Source of the DNA: DATARH01 sp036268075 | Lineage (GTDB): Bacteria > Pseudomonadota > Alphaproteobacteria > ATCC43930 > CGMCC-115725 | Assembly: GCA_036268075.1 (NCBI GenBank) | Contig: DATAUV010000112.1 | Location: forward strand, 1-64,000 | Direction of reading: 5' to 3' | DNA: 64,000 nt | Shown: positions 59,588 through 64,000 of the stretch, one piece after another | How positions within the stretch are numbered: the first letter of the stretch is position 1 | How the letters are laid out: the number at the start of each line of letters is the position of its first letter | Notes under the pieces: generated by a model | The model's database searches: none | What the model saw: the letters and a program-made list of their open reading frames with translations, nothing else | Told to the model about the DNA's origin: nothing | Made by a program: the position numbers and the translations under genes

Positions 59588-60373
59588 ATGCCCGATCTGA
59601 CGCCGCAGCAAAAGGCCGAGCGGATTGCCGCGATCTTTCGCGAGCGGCGGCATATCGAGGTGCTGCCGCCGGAGTTGTATCCGGCGAGCCTCGACGAGGG
59701 CTACGCGATCCGCGCGGCCTATGAGGCGGCGGACAGCGCGGCGGGGCGGGGGGCGGTCGCGGGGTTCAAGATCGCGATCACGACCAAGGTGATGCAGGAG
59801 CTGTGCGGCCTCGACGAGCCCTGCTACGGCGCGGTCTTCGCGTCCGAGGTGCACCAGGGCACGGCGCGGCTGCGCGCGGCGGATTACTGCCGGATCGCGA
59901 TCGAGACCGAGATTTGCGTCAGGCTCGGCGAGGACCTGCCGCAGGGCGGCGACCGCGACCGGGTCGGCGGCGCGGTCGAGGCCTGCATGGCGGCGATCGA
60001 GCTGATCGAGGATTTGCGCTACGACTATAAGCGGCTCGACGGCGCTTCGCTGGTCGCCGGCAATGCGTGGAACGCCGGGATCGTGATCGGGCCGCCGGTC
60101 ACGGATTGGCGCCGGCGCGACCTCGGCGAGCTGGTCGGTCGCCTGGAGATGAACGGCAGGGAGATCGGCACCGGAATCGGCGCCGACGCGCTCGGCCACC
60201 CGCTCAACGCCTTGTCGTGGCTCGCCAACCGCCGCGCCGCCGAGGGCAACCCGCTCAGGCGCGGGCAGGTGGTGATGACCGGCAGTCTCGTCGCGACGCA
60301 ATACCCGGCCGCCGGCGACCATGCGGTCGTGACGATCGAGGGGCTGGGGCAGGCCGAGGTGGTGCTGAGCTGA
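59588..60373 (+). CDS. 2-keto-4-pentenoate hydratase family (FAH fold)
   Basis: 261 residues. MhpD-like with GFKIAITTK, DEPCYGAVFASEVHQG, IETEICVRLGEDLP (metal-binding Glu), and DGASLVAGNAWNAGIV. Likely a hydratase or decarboxylase of 2-keto acids from aromatic breakdown; no other pathway genes nearby. ATG 59588 follows CAGGAGC. pyrD follows after 19 nt. Confidence 0.9.
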   Translation: MPDLTPQQKAERIAAIFRERRHIEVLPPELYPASLDEGYAIRAAYEAADSAAGRGAVAGFKIAITTKVMQELCGLDEPCYGAVFASEVHQGTARLRAADYCRIAIETEICVRLGEDLPQGGDRDRVGGAVEACMAAIELIEDLRYDYKRLDGASLVAGNAWNAGIVIGPPVTDWRRRDLGELVGRLEMNGREIGTGIGADALGHPLNALSWLANRRAAEGNPLRRGQVVMTGSLVATQYPAAGDHAVVTIEGLGQAEVVLS

Positions 60374-60392
60374 GCGGCGGAGTCACCGGGGC

Positions 60393-61445
60393 GTGGCGAA
60401 TTTCTACCGGGTCATCCGCCCGCTTTTGTGGACCCTGTCGGCGGAGCGGGCGCATGGGTTGACCCTGCGGGCGCTGGAGACGGGGCTGGTCGGCTCGGCA
60501 CCCGGCCCCGACCCGGACAGCCTGTCGCAAACCTTGTGGGGCCTCGATTTCCCGAACCCGATCGGGCTTGCGGCCGGGTTCGACAAGGACGCCCGGGTGC
60601 CCGACGCGATGCTGCGGCTCGGGTTCGGGTTTACCGAGATCGGCACGGTGACGCCGCGCCCGCAGCCGGGCAACCCGAGGCCGCGCGTCTTCCGCCTGCC
60701 GGCCGACGACGCGCTGATCAACCGGCTCGGCTTCAACAGCGGCGGGCTCGACGGCGCGATCGCGCGGCTCGGCGGGCGGCCGCGCCACGGTATCGTCGGG
60801 GTCAATGTCGGCAAGAACCGCGACAGCACCGACGCGGTCGCCGACTACGTCGAGGGGGTGCGGCGAACGGCGGCGCTGGCCGATTACCTCGTCATGAACA
60901 TCTCGTCGCCCAACACGCCGGGCTTGCGCGATTTGCAGGCGCGGGCGGCGCTCGACACGCTCATTGAGGCGGTGCTGACGGCGCGGCGCGAGACCGGGGC
61001 GACGCCGCCGCTGCTGGTCAAGATCGCCCCCGACCTCGGCCCCGCGGAAGCCGCCGACATCGCCGAGGTCGCGACGGCGCGCGGGATCGACGGGATCGTC
61101 GTCGGCAACACCACGATCGCCCGCCCGCCGGCGCTCAAAAGCCGCGACGCGGGCGAGGCCGGGGGCTTGAGCGGCAAGCCGCTGTTCGCGCGCTCGACCG
61201 AATTGCTGGCTGAGATGTACCGGCTGACCGGCGGCGCGGTCCCGCTCGTCGGGGTCGGCGGGGTGGCGAGCGCGGCGGACGCCTATGCCAAGATCGGGGC
61301 TGGAGCGTCGCTGGTGCAGCTTTATACCGGGCTGGTGTTTGGCGGGCCGGCGCTGCTCGGCGAGATCAAATCGGGGTTGTCGCGGATGATCGAGCGCGAC
61401 GGCTTCGCGTCGGTCGCGGAGGCGGTGGGGAGCGGGGCGCGATGA
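60393..61445 (+). CDS. pyrD: Dihydroorotate dehydrogenase (quinone)
   Basis: 350 residues, class 2 membrane-associated enzyme of pyrimidine synthesis. N-terminal helices (YRVIRPLLWTLSAERAHGL) for the quinone site, GLAAGFDKDARV, GTVTPRPQPGNPRPR, and the catalytic Ser in NISSPNTPGLR. GTG start at 60393. It overlaps the HAD gene by 4 nt. Confidence 0.96.
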   Translation: MANFYRVIRPLLWTLSAERAHGLTLRALETGLVGSAPGPDPDSLSQTLWGLDFPNPIGLAAGFDKDARVPDAMLRLGFGFTEIGTVTPRPQPGNPRPRVFRLPADDALINRLGFNSGGLDGAIARLGGRPRHGIVGVNVGKNRDSTDAVADYVEGVRRTAALADYLVMNISSPNTPGLRDLQARAALDTLIEAVLTARRETGATPPLLVKIAPDLGPAEAADIAEVATARGIDGIVVGNTTIARPPALKSRDAGEAGGLSGKPLFARSTELLAEMYRLTGGAVPLVGVGGVASAADAYAKIGAGASLVQLYTGLVFGGPALLGEIKSGLSRMIERDGFASVAEAVGSGAR

Positions 61446-62293
61446 GTGTGCGGCACATCACGGGCATGCGCGAGCTGGCGGGGCGGTATGACGGGGTGAT
61501 CCTCGATTTGTGGGGCGTCGTGCATGACGGGACCGCGCCGTTTCCGGGGGTGCTCGATTGCCTCGAGCGGCTGCTCGCCGGCGGCAAGCGGGTGGTGCTG
61601 CTGTCGAACGCGCCACGGCGGGCCGACGATGTCGGACGGCGGATCGCGCAGATCGGGGTGCCGGACCGGCTCTACCAGGGGATCATGTCGTCGGGCGAGG
61701 AGGCGTGGCAGTTCCTCGCCCGGCGCGACGACCCGTTCTATGCCGCGCTCGGGCGGAGATGCCTGCATATCTGTTCCGACCGCGACCTCGAAATCCGCGA
61801 GGGGCTCGGGCTCGATTTTGTCGAGGGGGTGGAGGCGGCGGAGTTCATCCTCAACACCGGGCCGGCCGAGTGGGAGGACACGATCGCGGATTACAACCCG
61901 GTGCTGCGCGCGGCGCAGGTGCGGGGCTTGGCGATGGTGTGTGCGAACCCGGATTTGATCGTCATGCACGGGGGCAAGCCGGCCCTTTGCGCGGGCGCGC
62001 TCGCCGAGCATTACGAGGGCATCGGCGGAATCGTGCGCTGGCACGGCAAGCCGCACCGGTCCGTGTATGAAAGCTGCCTGCCGCTCCTGGAGATCGAGGA
62101 CAAGGACCGGCTGATCGTGGTCGGCGATTCGCTGCGCACCGACATCGCCGGCGCGGCCGCGGCCGGGATCGACAGCCTGTTCGTCACCGGCGGCGTCCAC
62201 GCCGGCGAGTTTGCCGAAGCGGGGGCGCTCGATCGGATACTGGACGAAACCGGACTCAAGCCGATCGGGGTGGCGGAGCGGTTTGTGTGGTGA
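61442..62293 (+). CDS. HAD-superfamily class IIA hydrolase (TIGR01459 type)
   Basis: 283 residues. Nucleophile motif DLWGVVHDGTAPFPGV (DxWG as in this family), SNAPRRADDVG, and GDSLRTDIAGAAAAGI for Mg2+. Similar to NagD-like sugar phosphatases found in alphaproteobacteria. Coupled to pyrD through ATGA. Confidence 0.92.
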   Translation: MSVRHITGMRELAGRYDGVILDLWGVVHDGTAPFPGVLDCLERLLAGGKRVVLLSNAPRRADDVGRRIAQIGVPDRLYQGIMSSGEEAWQFLARRDDPFYAALGRRCLHICSDRDLEIREGLGLDFVEGVEAAEFILNTGPAEWEDTIADYNPVLRAAQVRGLAMVCANPDLIVMHGGKPALCAGALAEHYEGIGGIVRWHGKPHRSVYESCLPLLEIEDKDRLIVVGDSLRTDIAGAAAAGIDSLFVTGGVHAGEFAEAGALDRILDETGLKPIGVAERFVW

Positions 62294-62297
62294 ATCC

Positions 62298-62373
62298 GGA
62301 CCGCGGGCGTCCCGCCCGCTCTTTCAGCGAAAGATGCGGGCTTTAGAAGATGCGGGCGGGACGCCCGCGGTCC
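62298..62373. repeat. Intergenic palindrome, GGACCGCGGGCG family, copy 3
   Basis: Arms GGACCGCGGGCGTCCCGCCC (62298 on) and complement ending 62373; the loop has GAAAGATGCGGGC and a second AAGATGCGGGC copy. It lies between convergent genes, and the metallopeptidase gene ends inside it, using its TAA at 62343. Confidence 0.93.
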
Positions 62374-63011
62374 AATTTTCCGCTCGCCCGCATTGCGGGA
62401 GAGGAAGGATCCGTCGCGAAGCGATGGGAGGGTGAGGGCAGGTCGCCGTATGCGGCGAGCTGTGCCACCACCCGCTCGAAATGCGGGGCGGCCGAGCGTC
62501 CCAGCCCTTCGAGCCAGTTCTGGTCCAAAAACGAGGCCAAGGCCGGCTGGCCGAGGTCGGCTTCCCACAGAATCCCGATCAGCGAGGCGGCGGCCTCGTC
62601 GGCTTCGCTTTCGGCGAGGGTCAGGGTCGCGGCCTCGGAGGCGGCGTCGCGGTCGCGCGTGTCGGGACCGGGGCCGAGGCCGAAATCGGGGAGGCTGCGG
62701 CGCTCGGGCGGGGCGATGAGGAAATGCGCGACCTCGTGCAGGATCACATAAGCCTCGGTGCCGGGGTCGAGGGCGGTTCCGTCCCAGTTGAAGGCGCAGT
62801 CGGTGCCGTCGGGGTGCACGGGAACGCCGCAGGCGCGCGCCCAGGCGATCGCGGCGCGGCGGTCGTCCTCGGCGGCGCCGCCCTCGGCGCGGTCGGGGCT
62901 GGTCGCGCGGATTTGGGCGAAGGCCGCGCGCGCCGCCGCGTCGGTCAGCCCTTCGGCGAAGCGGTCGAGCGCCGCGACGAGCTCGTCGGGCGGGATCGGG
63001 GTCAGGATCAT
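62343..63011 (-). CDS. Zinc metallopeptidase-like protein (HEVAH motif)
   Basis: 222 residues. Zinc-binding HEVAHFLIAPPERR (HExxH), preceded by ALDPGTEAYVI, and a downstream Glu-rich helix (AESEADEAAASLIGILWE) that may give the third ligand. Family not identified further. The last ~25 residues are encoded by intergenic repeats, so the C-terminus is probably an added tail; the native stop may have been lost. Confidence 0.8.
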   Translation of the reverse strand: MILTPIPPDELVAALDRFAEGLTDAAARAAFAQIRATSPDRAEGGAAEDDRRAAIAWARACGVPVHPDGTDCAFNWDGTALDPGTEAYVILHEVAHFLIAPPERRSLPDFGLGPGPDTRDRDAASEAATLTLAESEADEAAASLIGILWEADLGQPALASFLDQNWLEGLGRSAAPHFERVVAQLAAYGDLPSPSHRFATDPSSPAMRASGKLDRGRPARIF

Positions 63012-63129
63012 CGGTGCGCCGGCGGCGGCGGGGAATTGCGCATGACGCGCCGATATGCCGAAATCGCCGGCGATGATCAATGGCTCCTGGGCCTGCAGGT
63101 CCACCCGGGGGGCAATGCGGGAGAACGTC

Positions 63130-64000
63130 ATGAGTGGCGCGCTGTTGTTTTCGAGCCGTCTCGACGACCCGGTCGCATGGTCGGCCGCGCTGTCGCGGCT
63201 GATGCCCGACCTCGACATCCGCGTCTCGCCCGAGCTTGGCGACCCGGCCGAAATCGAAACCGCGCTCGTATGGAAGCCGCCGGCCGGTGAGATGGCGGCG
63301 CTGCCGAACCTCAAACTGATCATCAACCTCGGCGCCGGCGTCGACCCGCTGCTCGCCGACCCGACGATCCCGCCGCACATCCCCGTGGCCCGGCTGGGCG
63401 ACGCGCCGATGGCGCAGATGATGAGCCAGTTCGTCACCTTTGCCGTGCTGCGCCACCACCGCGAGATCGCGACGTACGAGCGCCGGCACCGGGCGGCGAC
63501 ATGGCATTACGAATTGCCGCTGCCGTCCTATGAGCGGCGGGTCGGGATCATGGGGCTGGGCCTCTTGGGCGGGTCGGCGGCGCGGATGCTCGCCGGGACG
63601 GGTTTTACCGTCGCCGGCTGGGCACGCTCGCCGCATACGATCGACGGGGTCGAGTGCCATCATGGCGCCGCCGGGCTCGACGCCTTTCTCGGCAAGACCG
63701 ACATCCTCGTCGTGCTGCTGCCGCTGACGCCGGAGACGCGGCAGATCGTCGGCCGCGACGCGCTCTACAAGCTGCCGCGCGGGGCGAAGGTGGTGAATTG
63801 CGGCCGCGGCGGCACCGTCGACGAAGCCGCGCTCCTCGCCGCGCTCCGCGACGGCCAGGTCGGCGAGGCGACCCTCGACGTGTTCGAAACCGAGCCCCTG
63901 CCGCCCGAGCACCCGTTCTGGGGAATGGAAAACGTCCTCTGCCTCCCCCACACCGCCTCGATCGCCATTCCGGAGATTTCCGCGACCGACGTGGTCGAAA
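63130..64000 (+). CDS. D-2-hydroxyacid dehydrogenase (GhrA-like), 3' end outside window
   Basis: At least 290 residues; the frame is open to the last base. N-terminal ALLFSSRLDDPVAW, NAD-binding GIMGLGLLGGSAARML, then catalytic Arg in VVNCGRGGTVDE, Glu in VFETEPLP and His in LPHTAS. Resembles glyoxylate/hydroxypyruvate reductase A. ATG 63130 starts 118 bp away from the divergent metallopeptidase gene. Confidence 0.93.
   Translation, partial: MSGALLFSSRLDDPVAWSAALSRLMPDLDIRVSPELGDPAEIETALVWKPPAGEMAALPNLKLIINLGAGVDPLLADPTIPPHIPVARLGDAPMAQMMSQFVTFAVLRHHREIATYERRHRAATWHYELPLPSYERRVGIMGLGLLGGSAARMLAGTGFTVAGWARSPHTIDGVECHHGAAGLDAFLGKTDILVVLLPLTPETRQIVGRDALYKLPRGAKVVNCGRGGTVDEAALLAALRDGQVGEATLDVFETEPLPPEHPFWGMENVLCLPHTASIAIPEISATDVVE

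Noticed and set aside
62011..63951. Minus-strand frame of 646 codons across the metallopeptidase and dehydrogenase genes
   Set aside because: Shadow frame opposite genes with recognisable motifs; its own product is basic and lacks domains.

Overview
The window is GC-rich chromosomal DNA, densely coding on both strands. Gene content and order point to an alphaproteobacterium, probably of the Rhodospirillales/Hyphomicrobiales type. The main markers are the murA–DUF2948–hisG–hisD–UPF0262–maf–RNase E/G–yacG string, a short-form HisG, a cysE–iscR–cysteine desulfurase cluster, TAT-signal ABC binding proteins, and a BBP2-type barrel beside a polysaccharide export lipoprotein. I cannot name the species from sequence alone. 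Most of the window is housekeeping and central metabolism.

Layout. 1–4534 (+): Gld-like ABC exporter (ATPase cut by the window edge, permease, GldG-like auxiliary protein, DUF4340 protein) and a DUF1289 protein. 4681–7961: small lipoprotein, uppP, a divergent ABC substrate-binding protein, dapD. 8049–8854: a lower-GC two-gene cassette (two-TM helical protein plus small basic protein) sitting between dapD and dapE. 8862–13751: dapE, two membrane proteins, then truA, fmt and def on the minus strand. 13795–24955 (mostly -): LLM oxidoreductase, a Fic protein with a small partner, M20 amidohydrolase, S9 peptidase, a sugar-dehydrogenase-like/DLH-like pair, an SRAP protein, hydrolase, racemase, a PIN-domain toxin–antitoxin pair, and yacG. 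24969–31098 (-): RNase E/G, maf, UPF0262, hisD, hisG, DUF2948, murA and a small basic protein, with overlapping or nearly abutting genes. 31342–32693: tRNA-Thr followed by an AT-rich acyltransferase that looks foreign. 33193–40530: retropepsin-like protein, phosphohexomutase, galU, J-domain-like protein, molybdopterin oxidoreductase, acyl-CoA dehydrogenase. 40601–41965: hicAB relic, aspartate dehydrogenase, and a secreted-protein gene broken by an amber codon. 42128–49105: exopolysaccharide export/initiation cluster (secreted protein, outer-membrane barrel, Wza-like lipoprotein, priming sugar transferase, phosphatase, NusG-like antiterminator, lipoprotein). 49287–51504: secreted protein and two cell-wall enzymes sharing a C-terminal tail. 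51800–57935 (-): tRNA-Met(CAT), mnmA and an Fe–S/cysteine cluster (fdx, HscA-like remnant, iscA, iscS, second desulfurase, iscR, cysE). 58144–64000: hydrolase, DedA protein, hydratase, pyrD, HAD phosphatase, metallopeptidase, and a 2-hydroxyacid dehydrogenase cut by the window edge.

How parts fit. DapD/DapE serve lysine and meso-diaminopimelate synthesis; MurA, UppP, the lytic transglycosylase and the DUF882 protein act on the cell wall. GalU and the phosphohexomutase supply nucleotide sugars that the priming transferase and Wza-like exporter could use. CysE and the desulfurases feed Fe–S assembly, and IscS sulfur also feeds MnmA. Several families of long intergenic palindromes punctuate the window, often directly between genes, and some supply start-proximal or stop codons. 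The strongest leads for new biology are the membrane cassette between dapD and dapE, the apparently minimised HscA-like protein in an isc cluster without iscU/hscB, the repeat families, and the shared tail of the two cell-wall enzymes.
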